From: Entonaema liquescens
Lineage: Eukaryota > Ascomycota > Sordariomycetes > Xylariales > Xylariaceae
Assembly (NCBI GenBank): GCA_902805475.1
Contig: CADCSX010000023.1
Coordinates: forward strand, 1,178,001-1,242,000
DNA: 64,000 bases
Direction: 5' to 3'
The notes below the pieces were generated by a model, which worked only from the letters and a program-made list of their open reading frames with translations, searched no databases and was not told where the DNA came from. Position 1 is the first letter of the stretch. The number at the start of each line of letters is the position of its first letter. Shown piece after piece: positions 1 through 13,834 of the stretch. The position numbers and the translations under genes are program-made.

Positions 1-461
1 TCTTCTCCAGATGGGGTGTACCTAACACACGGACCACTTGCTGTAGAATAGGTACTTTCAATGTGAGGTAAAGTACCTCTGGTGTACAAATCCTTACTTC
101 GAATTATGAGATGCAATTTATAAGGAAGCGACTTATAAGTCACAACTTCCAAGTCAACGGTAACCACTTAATTGGTTCAAATATAAAGTTTAGACGTTGG
201 GAGGTATCGCTTTAATATTGTCTATGTCCTTGTTGATTCTAAACAACATTATCAACTATATAGGAGATAATTACATGTTTTATCAAGCTTCGATATTTCC
301 TATATCATAATTTTGAACGACCATAGACCAATATCGAGTTCAGAATCATCCACCCTCATTTAAATTCCATTCATCTTCGGAAGTTTTTAGTCATTCGCAT
401 CCGATACATATTCTATTCAACCTCATATAGGCATACTCTCATACCCAAATAGATAATCAAA
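1..461. other. Intergenic region upstream of the oxidoreductase
   Basis: AT-rich DNA with no coding frame I can support. It would contain the promoter and 5' leader of the plus-strand oxidoreductase that follows. I see no clear TATA element or repeat. Confidence 0.5.
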
Positions 462-2378
462 ATGGGCACCGTCCCTTCTTCACTAAAGTCCATATGGTAC
501 GCCACAAGAGCAATGATTGACTTGAAGGAAGAGTTTAACAGCATTGTAAAACGGGCCCGTGTCCCAAAGGAACTACCGATGCCTGATATTGAGGATCCCT
601 ACTAGCTAGAGGATCCGCCATATCCAGACATTGTAAGCATCGTCCAGAAGATGCCATCGGATCATGCCGAGGTCATCATCATCGGCTCCGGCATCGCCGC
701 AGCCGCAGCCGCCTACTCCGTACTTCTTGAGACCGCACGTATAAACAAGCTACGTCGAGTTCTCGTCATTGAGGCACGAGACATGTGCGCTGGCGGTACG
801 GGTCGTGGCAACGGCCTCTTGAACTGCGCACCACACGAGACATTCCACAGGCTACTCGGTTCCGTGGACCCTCATCGTGCCGCGGCACTCGTAAGGTTTC
901 AGCTAGCACATATCAAAGTGTTGCTAGAGTTATGTCGAGAGGAGGGCTGGGACATGGCCGAGTGTCGCGAGATTGAACATGTGGAATTCTACCTCACTCA
1001 TCGAGATCGTGATCTTGCATTCGCCAAGGTAAATGTACTTTCAAAGTGGGTTCCGGAGTGCAGATTTACAATTTATGGCGAGGAGCAGGCCCGGTCGGTA
1101 AGTCCGCAGTCATATTGACTGATTAACTATAAGGACGAAAATTAGAATGCAAATATTAATATGGTTGCTCAGAAATTTAAAACGAGTCAGCCAGTGTGTG
1201 GAGCCATAACATATAAGGCGGCGTTGATGTGGCCATTCGGATTCGTCAACTCTGTATGGAATCATCTTCTGCGAAAGTACAAACCGTTTCTTTATATAAT
1301 GACAAACACCAAAGTTACCGCCATTGATTCTTTAAAAGACGACACATACGGCTACGTAGTTCATACCTCGGAAGGCAACTTCAGGTGCAACCACATTGTC
1401 CATGCTACAAATGCTTTCGCCTCCGACCTTGTGCCCGGCCTACATGGCAAGATGACCGGGATTCTCGGGACCGTAACTGCGTTAAGGCCGGGGTGAGTAC
1501 CGGCGAGGAGCCCTCTTTCTCTTTTCAAGCCATCTCAAAAGCCAATATCTTTTAGTTAACCCCGTTATGGCCAAAGCCCCTGAGACATTCTTAGAGGATG
1601 GATGAATACTAATTTGCATAGACATAGGTTTAGCCACTTCAACATGGGCGGCAAACAGTCATGGTCGATAGCGTACGGGGAAGGGTGGGATTACGCTATG
1701 CAAAGACCGGAGGAAGTCGGTCAAGGAGATATCATTGTCAGTGGAGGCTTCACGCGCGCAGCAGGCCATGGCACAAGCATGATTGGCGTGTGGGACGACA
1801 GATTATATGATCCACTAGCTGCAGTTCACCTTCAAGGAATTCTTCCAATGATATTCAACCCCTGTTGGGGCAAGGAAACGACGCAGCCTACCGGGAGAGT
1901 TGTAAACACGTGGGCGGGATTAATGAGCGCCACAGGGGATCTACTCCCATTCGTCGGCCGGCTGGACCCTTCATCAACATACCGCTGGCCTGTTATACGG
2001 AAAAAAAGGGCTCTAAATGATGGTTACAAAATGCCTAACGAGTGGATTACGGCTGGTTTCGGAGAAGACGGCCTGACATGGGCATGGCTTTCTGGTATCG
2101 CGGTGGGGATTATGATCGCAGGTAACGAAAACTTGAATGTGGAACGAGAATTTGGGAGACCCGGAGGAGTCCTAGCAGAATGGTTTCCAGAAGAGCTAAA
2201 ACCGACATTGAAGAGGCTTTGGGGCTTACATTTCAATGATATTGCTACTCAATTCATCTGGTCGATGCTCACGAACCGACTGCTTACAAATCCCGCTGAT
2301 CGTGCGCCCTCCACAGGCCCTATCCATGAAGCCGGGCTTCGGTACTCCTGGTCCATGACATGGACAGAGAGGTTATAA
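462..2378 (+). CDS. FAD-dependent oxidoreductase (DAO family), possibly broken by an N-terminal TAG
   Basis: Likely an FAD-dependent amine or amino-acid oxidoreductase of the DAO fold; the substrate cannot be told. The dinucleotide-binding motif IIIGSGIAAAAAAY follows the ATG at 651. Exons are 651-1097, 1173-1492 and 1622-2378, and all phases agree; intron 2 has a perfect TACTAAT branch site. This gives 507 aa from 651. The C-terminal part has the FAD-closing region (ITAGFGEDGLTWAW). An upstream ATG at 462 lies in the same frame and reads 47 codons into an in-frame TAG at 603-605; the frame is open on both sides. The upstream residues (LPMPDIEDPY, stop, LEDPPYPDI) resemble the conserved N-terminal extension of fungal homologues, so the stop probably replaced Trp or Gln. 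Translation could still begin at 651, just before the nucleotide-binding motif, so activity may survive. The family call is firm; its functional state is not. Confidence 0.8.
603..605 (+). other. In-frame TAG stop in the oxidoreductase N-terminal region
   Basis: TAG at codon 48 counted from the ATG at 462; the frame is open from 462 to 602 and again from 606. TGG to TAG or CAG to TAG would each be one transition, and both can be read as CpA to TpA on one strand. The next codon is CTA, a context known to raise stop readthrough (best documented after TGA). Confidence 0.85.
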
Positions 2379-2916
2379 ACCTCATTAACCAAAAAATAGT
2401 GATGCAGCACTACGCATAGCGAGTTTTCTTGTTTCCATAAAGTTACCTATCAAGAGACGCTAGCGAGGCATTGCTACATCTATAGAGCATAGAACAGTAG
2501 ATATTACATATCCAAAATGCAGCGAGGTATATGTTCACTACTTGTTTCTAACGTAGATACGTGTATGCAGCGGTTGACGAGAATAGGGGTTGCTAGTTAA
2601 ACATATCCGTTGTGTTATTTAAACGGCCTACCTTGTTATAATTGGCAACTAATCTCGCTCTTTAGATAACAGAGCCAATACTTGAATTGCTAAGTCCTTT
2701 CGTTGTAGTAGAGTAAACTAACAGGGCAAGCAAACAGCTAACCGAAGCTAGTTATATCTTAATGTTCATCAAGTATCTCTCATGGGGGATGATGTACGTT
2801 ATTCTAGGTATAAAAGAACTATTTCCCTTAAAAAAATACTACCTTTATTGGAATATGATACCCGTCTAAATTTAAGACCAATAATTTAGTCTTAGCGAAT
2901 AACTGCCGTGGTACCC
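2379..2916. other. Intergenic, between convergent genes
   Basis: AT-rich sequence between the 3' ends of the oxidoreductase (plus) and the PD-(D/E)XK-like gene (minus). No coding frame or repeat is evident. Confidence 0.5.
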
Positions 2917-4186
2917 CTAGTTTATGTGAACAAGCTCTCTGACTACGATAGGACCAGAGTATAACCTTGAAACTTGGTCCAGAACAGTTGCAGGGACTAT
3001 TTCTCCATCCGTCTGCACAAACTTAAGCCGTGTCGTACATTTATATACATCGCGAGAACGATATGTCCGCATAACACACGGTGGCACGGCGGTTTCTGGA
3101 CCAGCAAATCCTTGCCTGTTCCACTTGAGCGTGCTGTCCATGGAGAGCTCTGCTCGTATGTCTAGATGCTTGATGACGAAAGGCCGGAAGACGTTGGCTG
3201 CCCACTTGTGGATTTGATCCACGATACTTAGGAGGCTGGCTGCGTGGACGGGGAACCGTACATCGCCTGCCCAGATCGGCTCTACGTTCTTGGCTGGAGT
3301 TAGTAGTGGCGATGGTGTTTGTTAAATGGTAGCTATGACTTACGTGATACTCTCCGAAACGTCGAGCTACGAATACCTTCCACTCCGACGCACAGGAGGT
3401 AAAAGCAAACATCTGATATTCACGGCTACTCCGCCATTGGTACTTCGTAGGGTCCCTAGGGTCGCGAACAACGCTATCGAGGAGTCCCAGGTAGCGATCG
3501 CACGCATGTGCGATCTGCATTTCCGCTTCGACGTCCGAGGCGTAACTCTTCTTGGCCTCGTAAATGGCGAACGGGAACACGAAACTCCCCGCGTCGTTGT
3601 CCCGGTCAAACGGGACGCGAGTCACCTCGCAGATCCGCGAGAGAGGAACCCATCCCCTCGCGCTCTGGACTTCGGTCTCGAAGCCCCCGTGGGTGGGCTG
3701 GAAACCTAGCGTTGCGTCGGGTGTTCGCTTGATTATTTTCCATTCGCCATTCTTGGCTTTCTCGAGAGATGTGTAGTCGATTTTGTCCCTGGTCCCGGAT
3801 TAGCTCGAGACTTGATGGTTATTAGACAGAAGATGTTTATAGTACATTCGAAAAGCATCTTCGTCTCGAATTTGATCGAAAACGTCCTCCCACGCGTGGA
3901 CTTCCCAGCAGAACTCGGACACGTTGCGCCTCGTGCAGTTACGCCAGACCCGTTTGTCTAGTCTCTGCACTCGCTGGTGGAATTGTTCAAGCTCTTTGGG
4001 ATTTAGGCTACGCTCGTACTCGCGGGATGGGAGCGGGGAGAATATACAAGAAGGTCTATCGATATTATTCTTTTTATAGATCCTCTTACCATTTGGTGGT
4101 TTACCGTCTGGGGGCCTGTTTTTCTTGAAGAAGCCATTTTGTACAGAAGCAATTATACAATTTAATTTGGGTAAACCTAAGGGCAA
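2917..4186 (-). pseudogene. PD-(D/E)XK-like fungal protein, broken by an in-frame TAA
   Basis: On the minus strand one frame runs from about 4186 to 3344. It is interrupted once, by TAA at 3802-3800 (codons AGC TAA TCC). It continues as SGTRDKIDYTSLEKAK and reaches GSFVFPFAIYEAKKSY. The DAG...(E)AK pattern fits the D...ExK core of PD-(D/E)XK nuclease-like proteins, a suggestion rather than proof. The frame then meets a donor at 3343 (GTAAGT) and resumes at 3288 (NVEPIWAGDVRFPV) to the stop at 2917. Keeping the frame needs an AAG acceptor at 3290-3289 rather than the better CAG at 3296-3294. No ATG begins the 5' part, so an upstream exon is missing or the gene is truncated. Without the stop the visible reading would be about 400 aa. 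Function is unknown; loss of the full product is inferred. Confidence 0.6.
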
Positions 4187-6956
4187 CTATGAGAGACAGT
4201 AAAGTCATTAAGTGTCTGTCTTTTAAGTTAACTTTGTATTTAGAGGCATTGCCTGCCGTTCTGACTAGAGCCGGCATCATGGTCGGTGTTGGTACTGGGA
4301 TGAAACACAACTGACCGTACTGCAGCCGCTCAATTCCTAGAACGGCTGCCTCCCATTGCATTAACTTGGATTGCACTGCCTCGTTTTCACAACGATGAAT
4401 TCATGGAATAACGACTATTTTTGGGTAAACAGCTGGTATCTTAATCGCCATCCATAAATTTTTACACACTTTCAAAGAATATAGCATTGATAATTATCTC
4501 TAATACTTGAGGTTAAATATTATTAGATACCATTGTTGGATGGTTTACTGTTACATGGTATGGTTTCTCTTCATAGTATGCTTCTTTAGAATCCTAAGTG
4601 TTTCATCTCATGTAGGTCTCAATCTATCCCATTCGTGGAACAAATAAGCAGAACCTCGCCGGCGCTAAGTACCTAGTTCTGTATACAACTAGTTGGCTTC
4701 TTTTTATTTTATCCTTTTTTTTCTCAGCTTTTGGTATAATGGCTCCCTGGGGGTCATTAAGTAATAAGACTATACAGTAAATTAGCAACTCTGGGAACAC
4801 ATTTTCTTTACTTTAACTCACAGGCGTAGTAATAAGATAGAGACACCAAGAAAAAAAAACATCTTTTCCAGTATAAAACTGTTCGTATAGGCCCCTTCAA
4901 TGTAACCATAGATAGCTAAGTCTAAGTACTTACGTTAATTAGGTAAGTTTAGTATTCTGCTTTATATTATAGGCCGCGCATATGATTGATACATGGTCCT
5001 TATACACTCTTACAACAGTATATAGTAAGTAGAATGCTTGATACCAATTATTATTACTGACTTAATGCTCGTTAATCTTGGCAGTCTCCAGAGACGTCCT
5101 ATACTATAATAAATAGTAACTGAGGAATCGTCATAAGATACCACAACGTAAATATCTACATTTCAGGATCACGTAACTATTAGATACGTAATGGGTATCT
5201 TTATTCCAAACACATCGATAACCTTAGGTAGGGTAGGACACATAGCAAGTGAGTGGTTTGATAGAGGTTAAAGAAACTTCAAAATACCAGTTTCGACGAG
5301 ACAAAGTCATTATTGTACGTACGTTCTTTAGACTACCTAAGGTACCTAAACTAACTCATCAATTGCCGATTCAAGTTCAACATAGGAAGATGTAGTCTAG
5401 GCACAGCCGTTGCACTCCTTTTTCTTTTTCTTTTTGAGCTAATATTTGAGACTGAGGTGAGCTAATTAGTACAGTATGGATATTGGTTTCATTTCATCCT
5501 TGGACTAAACTCCTCATGCTTTCACTACAAGAAGCAATAAATAGACCATCTCTGACCATCGCCGAAATAAGTCTGTCATCTCAAAATCGTGGATTATGAA
5601 AGTGCCGAGCCCATCAGCCCATGAACAGTTGGGCGGAGCATACCGAACCCTAGCACAGCATCGTCGCCATTAACATTCGAGCCTTTCGCCCCCGAACTTG
5701 TTACACGACAGACATGTAATGCAGAGGCGGGCAGCGGAGTTATTTTTCTTACACCTCCCTTTAAGCTCATGCATGAGAGCCTCAATAAGAGGCAAGAAGC
5801 CTAATAGAGCCCGAAATTCAAAACAGGTTTGTGCTACTGCCGACATTCCTGATCGATGGAAAGTCTAGGCGGGGAGGCACCAATGTTGATTAGTGTCGGG
5901 TTGGATCGATATCGCTATTTACCAAGCTAATATCGACACTATGTCATCTTGTTCTAGTCCTGCCTGCAACAGTATGAAGGGTTTCAGGACTAGTACTCAT
6001 CAGATCGTGAGCTAGGCACGGAACGAGTGGATTACTGTACTTCAATTTCTTCTTGCAGTTATGCATAGATCTGGCTAGACCCTGTGGTTCTGGATGGCAA
6101 GTCCCGGTCTATCAGGGTAAAAGCTGGTAACGGCATGCAGAGGCACATCGCAGCATGCAGACGTGCGTGTCAATTTCGAGCTGCTTCATATAGACGGGTA
6201 GTATGAAGGGTCAATTCCTCTTGGTCTAGTGCGTGGTAGCATGGTTATCTATTCCAGCGGGACGTCATGCCAGGAATCCTCTACACTACGAGCCGGCTAG
6301 ACAGGGTGGCGGTGACGATGTCTATCTCGAATGGGGTCTACTTTGACGTTACCCCAAACTGGCCCCCAATTCGTCCTCAATTTCCGCGTCCAGTGGTTCG
6401 CGGGAAACCCAATGGATCTCACGAGCCTTTTCGGAGCGGTCTAGACCCCCATGTGGCTGCACGCGCACTGGATCTAGTGCTTCTTACGACCCGGACGACA
6501 GGGACTGGACGCCGCAGAATGCAGCCATCGTCAGCCAAGCTAAGCATCTGAAGGTACTTCAATACTGAGATCTCCCTCGGCTTACTGCACGTTCTAGACT
6601 CTTTAGATTCTGAAGACCCGGTCCAACGTCATCTCGGCACTGGCTCGCATATTACTTGGTTAGTCATGAACCATTCGCACGGTAACTCGTCTGGGCTTAG
6701 CTAAACTACGCCTCAACATCACACACGCCTGGTGCGAAGGGGGAAAAAAAAATCAACCGATTTCTGTTGTGCTGTTTGATGCGGCTGAGTAGAGTTCGAG
6801 TGTAGTCCATTCAGCTGGGGCGTCGGCTAAGGCTGAATGATCAAATATGACAGTTATGACTGTCATGGCAGAGAAAATGGAAATACATAGAGGACAGGGA
6901 TAGTCATTCCTTGCAAGTGTGAGGCTATCGAAGATGGTTTGTGATACTATAACCTG

Positions 6957-6974
6957 TTTTTTTTTTTTTTTTTG
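6957..6974 (+). repeat. Poly-T tract (18 nt)
   Basis: Uninterrupted run of 18 T on the plus strand inside the gene desert. It could be the tail of an old minus-strand retro-insertion, but no target duplication was identified. Confidence 0.9.
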
Positions 6975-9900
6975 CCGGTTTCATGGATGATCTCCACCTC
7001 CCATTCCGCCACGTCCACCCGGTACGAGCTCCGAGCCCCGGTGAATCTTCCTGCCTCCCCGTCCGAACCCGTCTGGACATCAATCCCGAGAGGATTGTGT
7101 TGTCCCACTACCGCCACCACAATCATAAACGATACATCAGTCATCAACACGGGGACATTTATCCAGCCCCGACGGCACGGCATCACCACTAATGGGATTG
7201 CTACCGGCGGTCTAGACTCCACAAGTATAGGTGCTATCGTGCCCAGGCTCTATCGGCCTTTTCTAGACATCCATGGATCCTAAGGGAGTACAACGTCTGT
7301 AGATGTCTTTCTCCTTCTCTTTTCCGCTTGGCAAAACCTTACGATCAGTCGAACAGACTGAAAACATCCGATAGAAATAAATGAAGAAAACAGAATAAGA
7401 AAGTCAGATTTAAGCCTAAACGTCGTGTTCCAACCGGAAGACCTACCTAATCTCGAGCACCGCGTCGCCCATGCGTAGTCCTGGAGTTCCACAGCGGGAT
7501 AGGATGCCGTGGCTTACGCTGCGGGACTTACGGATTATTGATGACTATCAAAAACGCGGCTGACCCGGAGTGCACATGGCGTGACATGAACGCAGCATTA
7601 CGGTGCTATGACGTTTGCGCAGAACCTAGTCCCCTACCGCGTGAGTCTCATCCTCTCGGACCGGACCCTCCGGTCGTAATCCAGCGCCGAATAGAACAAA
7701 CCGGGGGGAACGCAGTCGGAAGGCGGCGGCCGGGAGGCTCGGGCCACAGGCGCAGGCCGTAGGATTCCTGAGGAATGGACCGGTGATTATTACTACGTTA
7801 GGGGAGACTACAACTAGGTTGAGCTGGGGGGCTGGTCTGCCTATCGGATAAGCGATGCGACGGTAATGCGTGGGAGAGATACATGCGGAGAGACAGGCTA
7901 TAGCGGACCGTGTCGCCTCGTCTCTCTGGGCTGGGGTGGTGTTGCGTAATGCTTGCGTGGGGGGGTTACCTGCGGTTAGACTCTGGGTTGCTACGATCGT
8001 CATAGGGGTCGCGGATTATACGGGGCATCAAAAAAGGGTGGTTGATATACTCGGAGTTATCCCGGGAACGTAATAACATGCTGGTAGAGCGGTTAGGTTA
8101 TACTATACGATTAGGTATGGACAGTCCAGCATGTCTGTGCTTGACGTCTGTGGCGAGAAAAGCCTGGTCCTATTATGGTGCCCTACATCGGCAAACCATA
8201 AGAGTAAAAGCAAATACCCAGACGTAGAATGCCGCTCGCCGCGCCGTCTTTTCCCGGTCGATCCGTGTGCTGCTGTACACTCTAAGCTAAGGTTTTTGGG
8301 GATATTTTGAGTGTCTTAAATGATCGAAACACCTTCTCGAGATGGGGAGATAGGCGGGTGTCATGGCCTTATCTTGCGTCTGCCGGTTCCCGACGATAGC
8401 CTCCCGGTTGTTGAGGAGCCAATAGTTGCAATGCGCCACACCACGTTTGAGCAAATAACATTCGCCTCACTCGGTGAGGAGGTGTGTAGCGGATCTGAGC
8501 GAGGAACGCGCTAGCCGAGCGCGACGGTACCAAGTCATGGGGAGATTCGAGACATGCTATGGATGAGGATATGCCAGGCGAATTTGGTCCGGCAGGCGGG
8601 GGACTACTTAACCTACTGTAGACGGGGGTTGTTACATGAGCAGCCACGCGTTAGGCAGCCCGGGGTAGGGGATTTATCTGCAACTAGAAGAGGATGTGGT
8701 GATCATCGCGGCTGGTGGTGGAGGGAGAAACAACTCGGTGGCATACTCGCCATACCTTAGGTGAGACACCGAATGAGAAGACCAAATTCAAAGACCAAGT
8801 AAAAGTATCTTGGCGTAAACTGTGTGGCTCGTATCGCTTAAAAATGGCGGCCCGTTCGACCTGTCAGGATCTAAGATCGAGTCTTGGCACATCACATGTT
8901 CCCTAACTAGCTTAAAAATCAGAGAGAGACATACTCTGGGCTGCCTGGTGATCACCGCTATGTTGCTGAGTAGTGTTGGGGAGAAGAAAAGGAGGGTCTG
9001 GTGGGCTTAATGCGGCGTGTAAGTATGTCGTTAAGTTTCAGAGTGTATATGGGTGCATACACAGATAAGAGGCATCCCAATGCTGGCTTTCGTCATTACT
9101 AGAGAACCACTTGGAGGGGTTTGTAAGAAGGTGGCTTGCAGCTTGTAAGATGAGATGTGCCGACCAGATGGAACTGGCGCCCCCCTTTCGCATCAGCAAC
9201 ATTCCGTCATTATTGATCCCAGCTTATCAGATATATGGAACCCAAGAAAGCCCTGGATATTCTATATGTACCATGTATAATAGTATAGCAAAGGGACCGG
9301 AAGAGACCCCATTGGACGATAAGCTATCTTTAGCACTAAATATGAGGCGACTTCATACGTGACCCTGAACGACGACGAAGACTATGAAATTAGGTGGAGA
9401 ACAGAAGATTTAGAGCACATTAGGGGGCCAGGTCTGTGGCTGTGGCTACCTACCTATGTACTTAGTTCGAAGGTGTGGCAAGATATAAGGTAGAGAGGTA
9501 GTTTAGAGGCATGGATCAAGGGGTGGTAGAGGGGCCAATCAACGCAAATACGCTCTTATTCATTCATATACACGTCTTATAAGCGGAGGACCTAGGTTAA
9601 CCTTTCTTCTATGTACATACTTCTTTAGGCTGTACACCTTGAATCACGTAAGAATCATGTTACTTCGATGGTTTCGTTGTCGATATTGTCGTGAATGGAT
9701 ACGTTAGGGTATGATTAATAGTATGACAAGCAGTGTCGATTATGGAACTTTGGCCACGCAATGCTCCAATTACTTACTCGGCCGAAAAGCACTTGTCTTT
9801 GGCGCCGAGCTCACAAATCTACTATATTAATTTTATCCACCCTTTCTTACTATTCGACTAAGAAGACGTAGCATCGAGTGAACTCTGACATGAAGGCATT

Positions 9901-12900
9901 ACTCGAGATAGTGCTAGGTATCAATCTGGATTTGAAACGACGATCCTTTTCCTTACCCGGCTAAGAAGGTTGACTGAACTAAGTATACCGAGGGCCTCAT
10001 TTCTTGGTCAGGCTCGAATAAGTTGGCGTGCGGAGGAAGTTGTGCCTGATTCTTGGTGGAAAGTCGCAATATATTGCCTCTGGAACTAAAAGCCTATGCG
10101 GCATGTTCCACGAACTTGACTAGATGTGACAAGAAAGTCTGCGCGGCTCATTTCTATGCCCGATTTGTCCCTGAGTTGAGGCGGGAAGGCTGGCTGCGTT
10201 AGAGCGGCGCAGGATTATTCTCTGTACGACCACCCTTTTACTCTAAAATTGATAGACGTTGAAGGATATTTGTGCGACGTTCTACTGGTTCTATTGCTAC
10301 CGCATATCTGCAGGCTCGAACTGAGACTTGTCTGCGGCTGTTAGATCTTCAACGCGCGCACTGACGATGATCAGGCTACTAAAACGCAGATCTGCTATCC
10401 CCCAACGTAATAAGTGCAGCCGTTTGATGAATTCCTTCTGCAATAATCCTGGGTAGTTTAAGCTATCTTTGGATTTGCTACGATTGGGATACATGGGGAT
10501 ACATACAGCAGCAGGTGATAGAGAATGATAGGTCACATTTTTTCGTCGGCACGATCCTGGGAGGGGTCGAGTGTCGGGAACGAGGTGCGATACCATGCCA
10601 GCACGCCTGGACAACAACCGCATCAGCGCAAGGACTTGATGCAAGTAATATCTGGATTTAGGCCATCAGTAATACAGTACAGTACACCGCCGAGACGGAA
10701 TACATATAGGGAGGCATATAATATGTTAACACTGTGCCGCACAAGGCTCCTTGTCTACATGGTATTGCTCGGGAAATAGGTAAGCATTTCTACTATGAAG
10801 CGGATTTACGAATATATTTCACTATATATCCGAGTATAGGATTCCCCGAGAACTCGGCTGGTCGCTTTTGGGAAGGACTCGAGTTTGACCTAGTAAATAA
10901 AATAGAATAATTCTTCGAGTCTCCGGGACGAGCGGGATGAGTGATGCTGGATGGGATCCATTACCCCAGGTTTCTGCAAGGCACTCACCAGTACTAATCC
11001 ACCCTATCCGCCCACTGGACGGAGTCTCCCCCATGCGTAGGGAAGTTCCTTTGAGAGGTATACATTAGGTATTGATGACGCTGACCCTGGCTTGCACCTG
11101 GCGTTAGCTGAATCTTATGCCTCACTTTCAGAATGTCTAGAATCACTATCCAGAAGCGCAAATTCTTCTATGATATAATATATCTTTTATCTTTATTATG
11201 TTAGTTATACCTAAGTATGTTTCTGAGATCTACCACTCTTCCGTTTCTATTTCTTAAGCTCCAACATAACCCCTACGCAACCGTCGTGATTATCGCTTGC
11301 GGCGGAAAATAATGTGCTCAGGAGTTAACACATACCTACTACGTCGTAGCGTCATTTTAATCATTAGATCCCTGCTCCTTGTCCCGTCTTTATTATCGTA
11401 TACTCAGTCGAAAAATGCCAATGAAGATCGCTCTATATCCGCCAATGCTGGATATTGGTAATTGGATAGATATTAAGGAAAGGATTAGAAACAAGGCTCT
11501 ATTTCCAGAAACGTCTTGCACTCACCTACCGAGTCACTCCATTACTGCATTGCAATCGTCGATTCTTGAGGTAGAGTAGTAGTTGCCGATTCAACGTGGA
11601 TCCATAGATCCGCGCGTAAATCGAAGATTTGAAGGGCAGAGCCCTCTCTCAAAGGGAAGAACATCCTACTGCGGTGCAACAATATGTCGCAAGGTCGCAG
11701 TGTTGTAGGTCCGAAGCGAGGGGGTAACATTCAGGACTACATTGGGTGGCGGGCGCCGCGGGGATGCTAACGACCACTAAGAAGCAATATCCCATATTCT
11801 TTATGCCTACTACTACCCCTACTACTACCCATAGGCTTTAGTAACTAGGGCCCTGACGGTAGGAGTTGCACAAACCCTGCATTGACATTCTCCAATGCGT
11901 GGCTTTCGAAAAAAGTAGAGAGTCTGGGGAAAAGGGTGTGTGGGTGTGGGGAAATAGGGTCTTTGAAGAATGGCCTTTTCCGTGACTCGTCGATCTCGCG
12001 ATGGCTGGTTTACGGATAGAGCACGTGTAGTATCGGACCTCCTGGTATTCCTACCGCGAATGATATGGTCTCGTAGGTTCATAATGGCTTTCGGCGTGCC
12101 GCCCTTATGGTCCAGACTGTAGTCGATGCAGCCCTTTCTTGGAGAAAATGTTGCAGTGTGACGATGTGTTTCCCCGTTGCCAGGCAGACCGGCTGTATGT
12201 AATAAGTTCTACGGAGAACAGCTACATGTAAAACATGTAAATAATGGCGCTGATTTTTTTCTCAGCTTTTGGAGAACTGTTGCCCCTTAGAAGGCTTGGT
12301 TTACACGACATTATGTGCTTACTGCTCTAGCTAATCCATAAACGACCATGGGATTGTGGCATGGTATTGGCGATTGAATGGCCATTTTACGTGGTCAGAA
12401 ATAGGGAATACGAGGAAATTCGCTAAACATCTAACCGAATAACTGCTTTCCTTCCAGCCCTAGCCGTTTCTATTTATTAAACTGAGGGGTTTCTGATCCC
12501 GATCAAGAGACGTCACCGCGCCGCATTCATCAAATCGTGCATTTCCCCAACCAATCTATATCGTTCGACGGTAGGCGAGAGAAATAATCTTTTTTAGGTG
12601 GTGGGCGATCCCCCTCATCATGGTCACGGACCTTTCTGTCCATTGGCAAATTAGAGGAAGAACGTAGAGTATTGAATATGGCAACACTTAAGAGGTCGCT
12701 TAAGATGATGGGCCCATTACTACGTATCTAATCTTTAATGAATATTATCAGTTTTATTTAGGAGGATTAATAATCTTCGCTACGTTATTTAGTTGCGCAG
12801 TTAGTTCTGTCGATCAGATTGACGATATTTCAACTGTGGGAACCGTCGACCAATAATAGCTTCAAAGTAAATACACTACGAGCCGAGCTGGGCAGATCCG

Positions 12901-13834
12901 GATCAGCACAGCTTTTATATGTTTACACGTGGAAGGCCATCCCGCCAACGTCCTCTCTATACATGCGAATGAGGCATATTACCCGGTGGTGTCCTGTTTA
13001 TCAAATGAAGAGCCAACACTACCACATATGATTTTTATGCAACTGAATCCTTTGCCGTCTGAGAGTTGCGCCTAGAAGTGCGTAATAGCTTCCCTGCCGC
13101 GTTTCTAAAGAGATGTTCCTAATAGCACCGCGACTCGACATGTTCATACTAACCGGGAAATCCTGCCTTTGCTGTACGATGTGATATGTATTTTCTAACC
13201 CAGTCACACTTGAACCCGGTCGGTCAGGTTGGAAACTGATACTCGAACCACCAGGTATAGTCTGTGGCTCGATGGATGATGATTTTGCACTCCGGAAATA
13301 CCAAAATGGGGTTTGCCTACGACTTAATATCCTCGAATTAACACCGATACACTCAGCAACTTACGGTGATCGACAATTATACATATGGTAATTAGAAACA
13401 ACTGCCTTAAGTATAGCAAATATAGCCCAGGCTTCACTCTCATACAACATCTAATATTTAACCTAGAGATATATGAAAATCTCAAGATGGTACTCCCACT
13501 CTACCGAAGCTACACGTGCTAGTAACACTTAGCTCTAGCTAAGTCCTATTAAGACCTTCGTTCTCCTGGATGAGTAAAGCCACACGCGCCTAGCGATATA
13601 TCATAGGTTACCTCCTATTTCTTCGATTCTTCAGCGTCGTGAATTCGAGGGGCGTAATGAATACTCCTCTGGGACAACTTCAATGTTGCGTATGTTCAAC
13701 GTAACGGCGTTTGTCCATCGACCCACCAGACAGCCGAAAACAGCCTGGATGTCTTTTCAAGAAGAAAGCCAATCATAATCCCGGGAACGCACAGAGACTT
13801 GTGCGATAAGCTGCCACATCCCTGACCCATTTAT

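Noticed and set aside
6947..7283. Overlapping frames on both strands (about 90-103 codons) in the gene desert
   Set aside because: Frames lie on both strands over the same DNA, one ends in a poly-T derived Lys run, no motif and no splice partners.
7626..8003. Minus-strand frame of 125 codons
   Set aside because: No recognised family and a composition rich in Ala/Pro as expected from GC-rich noncoding DNA.
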